From Caldifarciminota bacterium (GTDB taxonomy: Bacteria > Hydrothermota > Hydrothermia > S141-80), in assembly GCA_027053375.1 (NCBI GenBank), contig JALUJC010000373.1:1-6222 (forward strand): a DNA stretch of 6,222 bases, in the 5' to 3' direction. Below are positions 1 through 6,193 of the stretch, one piece after another (the stretch's first letter is position 1; every line of letters starts with the position of its first letter). Position numbers and translations under genes: made by a program. Under the pieces are notes generated by a model that saw only the letters and a list, made by a program, of their open reading frames with translations, searched no databases and had not been told where the DNA came from.

Positions 1-1
1 G

Positions 2-325
2 GAACACTGCCTGATTGTTTCCCAGACCGGCATCGCGGGAAGCAGCACCCTGGGAGACCATGTGGTGCTGGCCGGTCAGGTGGGGGTGGCGGATCACGTT
101 CATATCCCCGACGGCACCATCGTCACCGCGAAAAGCGGAATCTCCAGGAGCCTTTCCCACCGGGGCATCTACGCTTCGGCCTGGCATGCTCTGCCCCGCA
201 ACCAGCATCTCCGGCTCCAGGCTCTCTACCGTAAGCTTCCCGAGTTGAACGAAACCCTGAAATCCCTGACGAAACGTCTTGAACAACTGGAGGCGCGTCT
301 TGATTCTGAGAAAGACCCTGCGTGA
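2..325 (+). CDS. lpxD: UDP-3-O-acylglucosamine N-acyltransferase LpxD, C-terminal part (5' end outside window)
   Basis: LpxD transfers a 3-hydroxyacyl chain from acyl-ACP to the 2-amino group of UDP-3-O-acylglucosamine, the third step of lipid A synthesis in the cytoplasm. The frame is open from base 2 and encodes the last 107 residues. Visible are the final left-handed beta-helix repeats with the LpxD-type stretch SQTGIAGSSTLGDHVVLAGQ, then VADHV and the AKSGIS segment. An extended linker and a charged C-terminal helix (LNETLKSLTKRLEQLEARL) follow, as is usual at the LpxD C-terminus, where the helices pack at the trimer base. The N-terminal uridine-binding domain and the catalytic His lie outside the window. 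The 3' end overlaps the start of the lpxC-fabZ gene by 26 bp, and its last codons contain that gene's ribosome binding site. LpxA is excluded because a complete lpxA lies downstream and the tail here is LpxD-like. Confidence 0.92.
   Translation, partial: EHCLIVSQTGIAGSSTLGDHVVLAGQVGVADHVHIPDGTIVTAKSGISRSLSHRGIYASAWHALPRNQHLRLQALYRKLPELNETLKSLTKRLEQLEARLDSEKDPA
289..293 (+). promoter_or_regulatory. Ribosome binding site that fixes the TTG start of lpxC-fabZ
   Basis: GGAGG lies inside the 3' end of lpxD, six bases before the TTG at 300. This favours TTG 300 over the in-frame TTG at 279, which would add seven residues (MNNWRRV) unlike an LpxC N-terminus. The site implies coupling of lpxC-fabZ translation to lpxD. 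Confidence 0.65.
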
Positions 326-1559
326 AACGCTTCGTTTTCAGGGTATCGGGCTGCACACCGGCACATCGAGCACGGTGCTTCTACATCCTGCAGATCATCT
401 CCAGGGGGTGGTTTTCCGTAAGGGGGACACCACCATCCCTGCAACCCTGGAAATGGTCCAGGAAACCCCACGTTCTACCGTGCTTGAAAAAGACGGTGAA
501 CGGATAGGAACGGTGGAGCACCTGATGTCCGCGCTTTTCGGGATGGGCATCACCGACGTGGTGGTTGAGGTCCAGGGGGAAGAGATTCCCGCCATGGACG
601 GAAGCGCCCTGCCCTTTGCAGAAGCCTTTCAGGAAAGCACGGTGGATACAGGAGAATCCATGGAAGCCACCCTGCGAGCCCCCGTCCAGATCCAGAAGGA
701 ACAGGCGCGCGTGGTGCTCCTCCCGGGAGATCATCTCTCCGTATCCTTCAGCCTCCGGTATGAAGATCCCTTTCTCTACACCCAGTACCTCCATCTCCCC
801 AACATCACCCCGGAGGTTTACCTCCGGGAGATTGCTCCTGCTCGAACCTATCTTTTTGAAGCCCACATCCCCCTTGTTCGCCAGGCGGGTCTTGGAAAAG
901 GAGGGTCCCTGGAAAACACGGTGATTCTAACGGAAGAAGGGATCCGCAACCCGGGCGGACTCCGGTTTCCGGATGAACCGGTTCGACATAAAATCCTGGA
1001 TCTGCTGGGGGATCTTGCACTCGTGGGTGTTCCGTACCGTGCAACCATTCTGGCCGAACGATCCGGGCACGAACTTCATCTTGTCGCAGCAAAAAAACTT
1101 CGAGATCATCTGCTCCTTGGAGGAAGCTTTACCATCCACGACATTCTGCGGTGGATGCCCCACCGCTTTCCCTTCCTCCTGATTGACCGCATTCTTGCCC
1201 TCAACGAAGCGCGGGTGGTGGCCGTAAAAAACGTGACTTACAATGAACCCTTTTTTCAGGGACACTTCCCTCACGATCCCATTATGCCCGGGGTCCTCAT
1301 CATCGAAGCCATGGCCCAGGCCGGAGGGTTCCTGCTGCTCAACCGTGTTGAGAACAGGGAAAACAAACTCCTGTATTTCTCCGGTATTGATCGGGTGAAA
1401 TTCCGTCGTCCCGTACGTCCGGGAGACCAGCTGATCCTGGAAGCACGCCTCCTGTTTTTCAAACGGAACTTCGCCCGCATTGAAGCCACCGCCCATGTGG
1501 ATGGAGAAAAAGCCGTTTCAGGTATTCTGACTGCAGCGCTTGTGGAGGCACCCCGATGA
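300..1559 (+). CDS. lpxC/fabZ: Bifunctional UDP-3-O-acyl-N-acetylglucosamine deacetylase / 3-hydroxyacyl-ACP dehydratase (LpxC-FabZ fusion)
   Basis: The protein has 419 residues from the TTG at 300. Residues 1 to about 270 are LpxC, the zinc deacetylase that commits UDP-3-O-acyl-GlcNAc to lipid A. GLHTG is at 17-21 and the Glu73-His74 pair lies in TVEHL. HKILDLLGD places His230, Lys231, Asp234 and Asp238, and SGHE gives His257. These match E. coli E78/H79, H238, K239, D242, D246 and H265, so the zinc ligands and catalytic residues are present. Residues about 276-419 are FabZ, which dehydrates 3-hydroxyacyl-ACP: HRFPFLLIDR at 288-297, catalytic His322 in FFQGHFP and Glu336 in IIEAMAQA. The linker is almost absent, so the fusion is shorter than the roughly 460-residue Bacteroidetes proteins. 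Both activities draw on 3-hydroxyacyl-ACP, so the fusion may balance lipid A against phospholipid synthesis (inference). The stop overlaps lpxA by 4 bp (ATGA). Confidence 0.95.
   Translation: MILRKTLRETLRFQGIGLHTGTSSTVLLHPADHLQGVVFRKGDTTIPATLEMVQETPRSTVLEKDGERIGTVEHLMSALFGMGITDVVVEVQGEEIPAMDGSALPFAEAFQESTVDTGESMEATLRAPVQIQKEQARVVLLPGDHLSVSFSLRYEDPFLYTQYLHLPNITPEVYLREIAPARTYLFEAHIPLVRQAGLGKGGSLENTVILTEEGIRNPGGLRFPDEPVRHKILDLLGDLALVGVPYRATILAERSGHELHLVAAKKLRDHLLLGGSFTIHDILRWMPHRFPFLLIDRILALNEARVVAVKNVTYNEPFFQGHFPHDPIMPGVLIIEAMAQAGGFLLLNRVENRENKLLYFSGIDRVKFRRPVRPGDQLILEARLLFFKRNFARIEATAHVDGEKAVSGILTAALVEAPR
809..828. other. Perfect 8-bp inverted repeat inside lpxC
   Basis: CCCGGAGG and CCTCCGGG are separated by a TTTA loop, giving a GC-rich hairpin in the mRNA within the codons for TPEVYLRE. 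The left arm contains a GGAGG Shine-Dalgarno-like string, but no good start codon follows. There is no T-run after it, so it is not an intrinsic terminator. It may be a chance result of codon choice. Confidence 0.4.
1544..1548 (+). promoter_or_regulatory. Ribosome binding site of lpxA
   Basis: GGAGG sits seven bases before the ATG at 1556, within the last codons of lpxC-fabZ. It supports the ATG that overlaps the upstream stop and suggests translational coupling. Confidence 0.6.
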
Positions 1560-2365
1560 GTGTAGAGGTCCATCCCACGGCTGTGGTTTCTCCTCACGCA
1601 GAACTGGACGAGGATGTGTTCATCGGTCCCTATGTGGTGATTGAAGACCAGGTGGTGGTCGGGAAGGGCAGCCGTATTCTGGCCCACACTGTCCTGGAGC
1701 GCGGTGTTCAGGTGGGTGCACGCAACCGTATCGGACCGTTTGCACACCTGGGCGGCTCCCCCCAGGATCTGAAGTACCGGGGGGAACCCACTGGCGTGCG
1801 CATTGGGGACGACAATGTGATTCGGGAATTCGTGACCATCCATCGGGCCACGGGGGAAGGCGCATGGACCGTGGTGGGTTCCCGTAACTACCTGATGGCC
1901 TATGCCCATGTCGCCCACAACTGCAGGGTGGGGGATGAAGTGATCCTGATCAACGCTGCACAGCTCGCGGGCCACGTGGAGGTGCAGGACTATGCCGTGG
2001 TGTCTGGTCTCGTGGGGGTTCATCAGTATGCCCGTATCGGACGTTACGCCATGGTGGGCGGAGCCACCCGTGTCTCCAAGGACGTGCCCCCCTTTGTCAC
2101 TGTGGTGGGAAACGACACACGGGTGGTGGGGCTGAACCTGGTGGGATTGCGGCGGCGAGGGTTCACCCGGGACGAAATACGTGCCCTCAAACGTGTCTTT
2201 CAAATCTTCTTCCTTTCTGGACTGCCTCAGGAAACCGCCCTTCAGCAAATAGAGGAAGAACTCGGAGATTCTCCACAAGCACGGGAATTTGTACACTTTG
2301 TCCGGACATCCCGTCGAGGGGTATTGAGGAAAGTAAAAGGGAGCAACATTCGTGACCAAAGTTGA
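1556..2365 (+). CDS. lpxA: Acyl-ACP--UDP-N-acetylglucosamine O-acyltransferase LpxA
   Basis: LpxA performs the first step of lipid A synthesis, moving a 3-hydroxyacyl group from ACP to the 3-position of UDP-GlcNAc. It is a cytoplasmic trimer. The 269-residue length is close to the E. coli protein (262). A left-handed beta-helix of hexapeptide repeats fills about residues 5-185 and a helical C-terminus follows. QDLKYRGEPT (70-79) and VTIHR are family signatures. YAHVAHNC places His118 and His121, the latter matching catalytic His125 of E. coli. His140 and His156 match H144 and H160, and LRRRGF (198-203) matches LKRRGF. Gly169 aligns with E. coli Gly173, the residue at the end of the acyl-chain ruler, which permits a long (about C14) chain; this is an alignment made by eye. 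The ATG overlaps the lpxC-fabZ stop by 4 bp. The 3' end overlaps the next gene by 14 bp. Confidence 0.96.
   Translation: MSVEVHPTAVVSPHAELDEDVFIGPYVVIEDQVVVGKGSRILAHTVLERGVQVGARNRIGPFAHLGGSPQDLKYRGEPTGVRIGDDNVIREFVTIHRATGEGAWTVVGSRNYLMAYAHVAHNCRVGDEVILINAAQLAGHVEVQDYAVVSGLVGVHQYARIGRYAMVGGATRVSKDVPPFVTVVGNDTRVVGLNLVGLRRRGFTRDEIRALKRVFQIFFLSGLPQETALQQIEEELGDSPQAREFVHFVRTSRRGVLRKVKGSNIRDQS
2339..2343 (+). promoter_or_regulatory. Ribosome binding site that supports the GTG start of the oxidoreductase gene
   Basis: GGGAG lies eight bases before the GTG at 2352, inside the end of lpxA. The competing GTG at 2373 has only a weak upstream signal. This is why the start that overlaps lpxA was chosen. 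Confidence 0.55.
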
Positions 2366-3329
2366 GCCTCGTGTGCGCATCGGTGTGGCCGGCGTGGGAT
2401 CCCTGGGACAGCACCATGTTCGGATCCTGCAGGAACTTCCGGAAGCCGAGCTGGTGGGATTCTATGATGTGGACCCCGCGCGATCCAGGGAAATTCAGGA
2501 CCGATTCGGCGTTCCTGCCTTTGATCGGCTGGAAAGCCTCCTGAACGAGGTGGATGCCCTGAGCTGTGTGGTTCCCACCACAGCTCACTTTGAGGTCGGA
2601 CGACAGACCCTGGAGCACGACATCCATCTGTTCCTTGAAAAACCCATGACCGAGACGGTAGAAGAAGCGGAGACACTCATCCAGATCGCCCGGCAACGGG
2701 GATTGAAACTCCAGGTGGGTCATGTGGAACGGTTCAACCCGGCTTTTCAGGCGGTGTATCCCATGATCCAGCACCCTCGATTTGTGGAAATTCACCGGCT
2801 TGCCCCCTTTGCCGGACGAGGCCTGGATGTGGATGTGATTCTTGATCTGATGATCCATGACCTGGACCTGGTGCTGGCACTGATCCCTTCCGAGCCCGTG
2901 GCGGTGGATGCGGTGGGGGTGCCTGTGCTGACCGGCCGCGTGGATCTGGCCAACGCACGGATCCAGTTCGCTGGAGGGGAACGCGTCAACGTCACCGCAA
3001 GCCGGACTTCCTTCGAAAAGATGCGGAAAATCCGGGTTTTCAAGGAAGATCTTTACGCCAGTGTGGATCTTCTGGCAAGGGATGTGGAGCTCTTCCTTCG
3101 CCATGAAGGTACGGTGCTCCCCTATTTCCCCCCGGTGGACCGGCGGGTGGAACCACTCAAAGAAGAGCTGCGCGCATTCCTCCAGGCCATCCTCCATGAC
3201 ACCGCGGTCCCGGTCAGCGGGGAACAGGGTCTGCGCGCCCTCCGTCTGGCCATGTGGGTTCGAGAGGAAGTCCGACGAAACCTTATCCAGTCAGGTCTGC
3301 TTTCTCAACAGGGAGAAACCCCAGCATGA
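2352..3329 (+). CDS. Gfo/Idh/MocA-family NAD(P)-dependent oxidoreductase, lpxA-linked (GnnA-like candidate)
   Basis: This is a 325-residue protein with an N-terminal Rossmann fold: GVAGVGSLG (11-19) with the GxGxxG dinucleotide loop and an acidic residue after beta-2 (YDVD, 38-41). The family EKP motif is at 96-98. VGHVERFNP (122-130) begins the C-terminal alpha/beta substrate domain, and DLMIHDLD (165-172) carries the probable catalytic His169 and Asp172. Length and motif order are normal for the family. Its place directly after lpxA recalls GnnA of Acidithiobacillus, which oxidises the 3-hydroxyl of UDP-GlcNAc; the GnnB aminotransferase then makes the 3-amino sugar. No aminotransferase is present here, so a UDP-sugar substrate is an inference from context. 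The family is broad and other sugar dehydrogenase roles are possible. It overlaps lpxA by 14 bp and the next gene by 4 bp (ATGA), so it is very probably in the same transcript. Confidence 0.88.
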   Translation: MTKVEPRVRIGVAGVGSLGQHHVRILQELPEAELVGFYDVDPARSREIQDRFGVPAFDRLESLLNEVDALSCVVPTTAHFEVGRQTLEHDIHLFLEKPMTETVEEAETLIQIARQRGLKLQVGHVERFNPAFQAVYPMIQHPRFVEIHRLAPFAGRGLDVDVILDLMIHDLDLVLALIPSEPVAVDAVGVPVLTGRVDLANARIQFAGGERVNVTASRTSFEKMRKIRVFKEDLYASVDLLARDVELFLRHEGTVLPYFPPVDRRVEPLKEELRAFLQAILHDTAVPVSGEQGLRALRLAMWVREEVRRNLIQSGLLSQQGETPA

Positions 3330-3928
3330 CACTTTTCCTCCTGGCCACGCTGATGCTCCCCCCATGGAAGGCGGTGGGACAATCCTTCCTTTTCCCGGGC
3401 TGGACCGAGTGGCAGATGGGTTACAAAACAGAAGCGCGGCTCTTCTGGGCCATGGAAGGAACGTTTGTGCTTTCCTGGCTATGGAGCATCCACGAAGCCA
3501 CGCGTCTGGAGCAGAACGCCCGGGCCTATGCCGTGGATCACGCGGTCACACACACGGGAGAAGGGGCCTCCTTCTGGTCCCTGGTTGAACGCTACATCCG
3601 CACGGAAGACTACATCCGCGCGCTATGGATCGAAGCCCGAAACCTCTATCCTAACAATCGCAGTAAACAGGAAGCCTATGTTGCGGCACATCAGACATCC
3701 GGGAGCTGGGCGTGGGAGGATACCACCGCCTGGTTCCATTATTCCGACCTGAGAGCAGCAAGCCGAAACTGGGAGAACCGGGGACGGGTGCTTCTGGGGA
3801 GTATCCTGGCACTCCATATCACCAGCGCCATCAATGCTTTTCTGAAGAACCGGTTGCAGTCCAGGATCCGGGTTGTGGGACAGCTCACCCCGGAGGAGGC
3901 ACGCCTGGGATTTCGCCTTCTCCGGTAA
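3326..3928 (+). CDS. Probable membrane protein, DUF5683-like, unknown function
   Basis: The ATG at 3326 overlaps the upstream stop by 4 bp and has GGGAG ten bases before it. An in-frame ATG at 3254 lies deep in the previous gene and is unlikely. The product has 200 residues. Residues 1-19 are hydrophobic and may be a signal peptide (MTLFLLATLM, then a possible cut after AVGQ), although no basic N-terminal residue is present. FLFPGWTEWQMGYKTEA (21-37) resembles the PGxGQxYxG..KA motif of DUF5683-type proteins, followed by a hydrophobic segment at about 37-54. The middle is rich in Trp, Tyr and charged residues (DYIRALWIEAR; SWAWEDTTAW). A second hydrophobic segment (about 154-172, LLGSILALHITSAINAF) ends in a basic tail. 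Proteins of this layout are known in FCB-group genomes without assigned function. The position after lipid A genes suggests an envelope role (inference). The 3' end overlaps the convergent lutB-like gene by 44 bp. Confidence 0.8.
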   Translation: MTLFLLATLMLPPWKAVGQSFLFPGWTEWQMGYKTEARLFWAMEGTFVLSWLWSIHEATRLEQNARAYAVDHAVTHTGEGASFWSLVERYIRTEDYIRALWIEARNLYPNNRSKQEAYVAAHQTSGSWAWEDTTAWFHYSDLRAASRNWENRGRVLLGSILALHITSAINAFLKNRLQSRIRVVGQLTPEEARLGFRLLR

Positions 3929-5501
3929 TCCAGAGCCGGACCTTCCGGGGGCCATGGGCGCCGAGCACCAGAATCTTCTCAATATCCGCCGTACGCGACG
4001 GTCCCCCAAAGAGAACCCGGGGTGTGGATCCATCCCACGCGTCAAGAAAGGAACGGAGGGTGGGATAGAAGGGAGAGGGTCCCCAAATGCTGATCGTATC
4101 ATCCGTCGTGTTGATCCAGGAGGGAGAAGCCACCATCACCCCGGCTTCTCCAATCCCGGCCACCTGCTTCAATGTTCGGGAGGCGGGACTGCCCTGATGA
4201 ATTTCCACAGACTGTTCCTGCAACAACCGCATCCAGCGGTCCCACCAGGAAGCCGGATAGGGTTCCACAGGCCCTGTTTCCTGCTGAATCCTGTGCCCTG
4301 AGAGTTGTACATCTCCCTCCGGCGGATGGGTACGCTGACGATAGATTCTGGAAGCAATCGCTCGCGAGAAGTTCCCCGGAGGAAACGCCCACCAGAGATA
4401 CGCCAGCCAGGAATGAGGTGTACGCAACACACGTATCATTTCCGTCAGCGGGATTTTTACCGGGCAGGCAGCATCACAGAATCCACAGAGCAGAGAATGG
4501 TCGGGAAGGTCCCTGTGGGAATGCCCCCACAACAATGGATTGAGTACTTTCCCCATGGCGCCCCCATATGGACTCCGGTAAAGCCGGTTCCCTCCCCCTG
4601 CACGAAAAACCGGACACACACTGGAACAGGCACCACAGCGAATGCATCGCAGGATAGGACGAAAAGAACTGTTCCAGATACGGGAACGTCCATGATCCAG
4701 CAGGATCACATAGGTGGGCACCCCATCCCGACCCAGAGGATGCAGATGAACATAATTGGGGAAATACTGACCCGTTGCATGGAGTGCAAGAAGACGCAGG
4801 AGTGCTGGCAATGCTGTGCGATCCGGGAGGAGTTTTTCAGGTGTGGTCAGCACGATACGCACAGGTGGTGTGTAGAGGGTCCGAAGCAGGTTTCCCTCGT
4901 TTTCCACTGCCACCAGTGCACCTTCTGCGGCAAGGAGGAAATTTGCTCCCACCATCCCCGCATCGGACGTTGAAAAAACTTCCTGGAAAAAGTGGCGGGT
5001 CCGATCCATCAGGACTTCGGGTACCGGCGGGAGGTCTTCCCCGAAAAACCGGGAGAGGGTCTGCGCCGCATCATACCGCGTGAGATGGATGGCGGGCGCC
5101 ACAAGGTGTCCCGGGACGTCACCGCGGAGCTGAACCAGGAACTCTCCGAAATCCGATTCCAGCACCTCCACACCCAGCTCGGTCAGAAACGGACGAATCT
5201 GAATCTCCTCACTGACCATGGACTTGCTCTTTACCAGCCTGCGAACCCCGTGTCGGACCAGGATCCCCCGGAGGGCTTCCCGGGCATCCTCGGGTGTGGA
5301 TGCCACCACCAGGGGAACACCGGCATCTTCCAGCGACTCCCTGAATGTTTGCAGGAGCGCGGGCAGCTGATCCACCGCATGTTCCCGGACACGTGCCGCC
5401 TCCTCTCTCAACCGGGTATATTCTTCACCGAGTTGCCGCTGGACCCGAAGACGCTTTTCCGTTGCGTGAAGGGCAGCACGAGCAACGGGGGACAGGCTCA
5501 T
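3885..5501 (-). CDS. lutB: LutB-like lactate utilization iron-sulfur protein with a C-terminal LutC-like LUD segment
   Basis: This is a 538-residue protein, longer than a typical LutB (about 475). LutB, with LutA and LutC, oxidises L-lactate to pyruvate and passes on the electrons. Residues about 45-270 form a LUD domain: VKSKSMVSEEI (90-100), AGMVGANFLLAAEGALV and NEGN (201-204). Two 4Fe-4S motifs follow: C286-x2-C289-x2-C292-x3-C296-Pro, then C339-x2-C342-x3-C346-Pro, as in canonical LutB. From about 420 to 527 a second, short LUD-like part ends in GGPSRTADIEKILVLGAHGP (499-518), the LutC signature. It is about half the usual LutC length, so it is either a compact fused LutC or a remnant. 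The start is well supported by GGGAGG seven bases upstream, and the ATG overlaps the lutA stop by 4 bp. The substrate may be another 2-hydroxy acid. The end overlaps the convergent gene. Confidence 0.92.
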   Translation of the reverse strand: MSLSPVARAALHATEKRLRVQRQLGEEYTRLREEAARVREHAVDQLPALLQTFRESLEDAGVPLVVASTPEDAREALRGILVRHGVRRLVKSKSMVSEEIQIRPFLTELGVEVLESDFGEFLVQLRGDVPGHLVAPAIHLTRYDAAQTLSRFFGEDLPPVPEVLMDRTRHFFQEVFSTSDAGMVGANFLLAAEGALVAVENEGNLLRTLYTPPVRIVLTTPEKLLPDRTALPALLRLLALHATGQYFPNYVHLHPLGRDGVPTYVILLDHGRSRIWNSSFRPILRCIRCGACSSVCPVFRAGGGNRLYRSPYGGAMGKVLNPLLWGHSHRDLPDHSLLCGFCDAACPVKIPLTEMIRVLRTPHSWLAYLWWAFPPGNFSRAIASRIYRQRTHPPEGDVQLSGHRIQQETGPVEPYPASWWDRWMRLLQEQSVEIHQGSPASRTLKQVAGIGEAGVMVASPSWINTTDDTISIWGPSPFYPTLRSFLDAWDGSTPRVLFGGPSRTADIEKILVLGAHGPRKVRLWITGEGEIPGVPPPG

Positions 5502-6193
5502 CCATTATCCTCCCATGACGCCAGAAAAGTGAGCACGTGGTCCACCGGGACGTTCATCCATCGACCGATCCGATCCAGACAGGGAGGATCCACCCCCACC
5601 ACACGGTCCACAGATCCGTAAAGTTCAAGGATTTCCAGGGTCACGGGTGCCACCTGCGCGGGACGCATAAAAGAATGGGCGCCTGCGAATCCGCAGCACA
5701 CGGGAAGTTCCGGGAAGGTCCAGGAGATTTCCTGAAACGCGCGGGTCAGAAAATGATAGAGTTCCTGTACCGCATCCGGATCCCCGCTTCGTGCATGACA
5801 GCCGGCAAAAAACAACACCCGCAGGGATTCACGGACCCGGCGAGCGGGGTGGGGCAACCATCCCCTGCGAAGAAGGAACAGCGTGATTTCTTCCGCGGGT
5901 ATTCCGTATCTTCGGAGATGCAGGGTGCAGCTCATGGAAGCCACCGCCAGGGGCGCTTCTGGGAACGCCCGGGCCATTCGTTCAGCAAGGCCTGGTTCCC
6001 CGAGGTTGAAGGCCACCTGGCCACAACAACGGCCTCTGCCAGACGGCCGGGGGTGGATCCCGTGTCGCTTCAGCCAGCGTTCGATCCGCGTCCGCCGCTG
6101 GGGGGTCCAGAACCCCAGCCGATCGGCACACCCCCAGAAAAGGGGAAAAGAGATCTCAGGCACCGGGACGGACCGGCTGGATGGGGTTTCCAT
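5498..6193 (-). CDS. lutA: LutA-like protein with two CCG (cysteine-rich) domains
   Basis: The 231-residue protein is close to B. subtilis LutA (238). It belongs to the family of CCG-domain subunits found in LutA, glycolate oxidase GlcF and heterodisulfide reductase HdrB, which bind iron-sulfur clusters and transfer electrons. The two halves are symmetric: Cys22, then CCGQ at 56-59, then Cys89; and Cys132, then CCGF at 166-169, then Cys205. Each first Cys is 33 residues from its CCG. In the second half the usual Cys-x-Cys pair is DPPC (Cys205 only), so one ligand-type Cys is replaced. The ATG at 6193 is used with GGTGG six bases upstream. A GTG at 6163, giving MPEISFPLFWGC, would place the start nearer to LutA homologs and is a fair alternative. 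It forms one unit with the lutB-like gene (4-bp overlap) and probably acts as its partner. Confidence 0.9.
   Translation of the reverse strand: METPSSRSVPVPEISFPLFWGCADRLGFWTPQRRTRIERWLKRHGIHPRPSGRGRCCGQVAFNLGEPGLAERMARAFPEAPLAVASMSCTLHLRRYGIPAEEITLFLLRRGWLPHPARRVRESLRVLFFAGCHARSGDPDAVQELYHFLTRAFQEISWTFPELPVCCGFAGAHSFMRPAQVAPVTLEILELYGSVDRVVGVDPPCLDRIGRWMNVPVDHVLTFLASWEDNG
5509..5514 (-). promoter_or_regulatory. Ribosome binding site of the lutB-like gene
   Basis: On the minus strand GGGAGG lies seven bases before the ATG at 5501, within the last codons of lutA. The strong match and spacing support this start and translational coupling with lutA. Confidence 0.65.

Noticed and set aside
279..299. 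Upstream TTG at 279 as the lpxC-fabZ start
   Set aside because: It would add seven residues not seen in LpxC proteins, whereas TTG 300 has GGAGG six bases before it.
1271..2380. Long minus-strand open frame of 369 codons opposite lpxA and the lpxC-fabZ end
   Set aside because: It is antisense to two well-recognised genes, has no family-like motifs and is rich in His and Pro, as expected of a shadow frame in GC-rich DNA.
2187..3197. Minus-strand open frame of 336 codons opposite the oxidoreductase gene
   Set aside because: It mirrors a gene with clear Rossmann and EKP motifs, and the predicted protein shows no domain.
3254..3325. ATG at 3254 as the start of the membrane-protein gene
   Set aside because: It lies 76 bp inside the previous gene and adds a polar, Pro-rich leader before the hydrophobic N-terminus. 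The ATGA overlap at 3326 is the better start.
3936..3948. Short hairpin CCGGA-CCT-TCCGG near the convergent junction as a terminator
   Set aside because: The stem is only 5 bp with no T-run on either strand, and it lies within lutB-like coding sequence.
4305..4973. Plus-strand open frame with many Cys and His residues opposite the lutB-like gene
   Set aside because: The Cys/His richness comes from the complement of lutB-like codons. The frame has no credible start context and the minus gene has full domain support.
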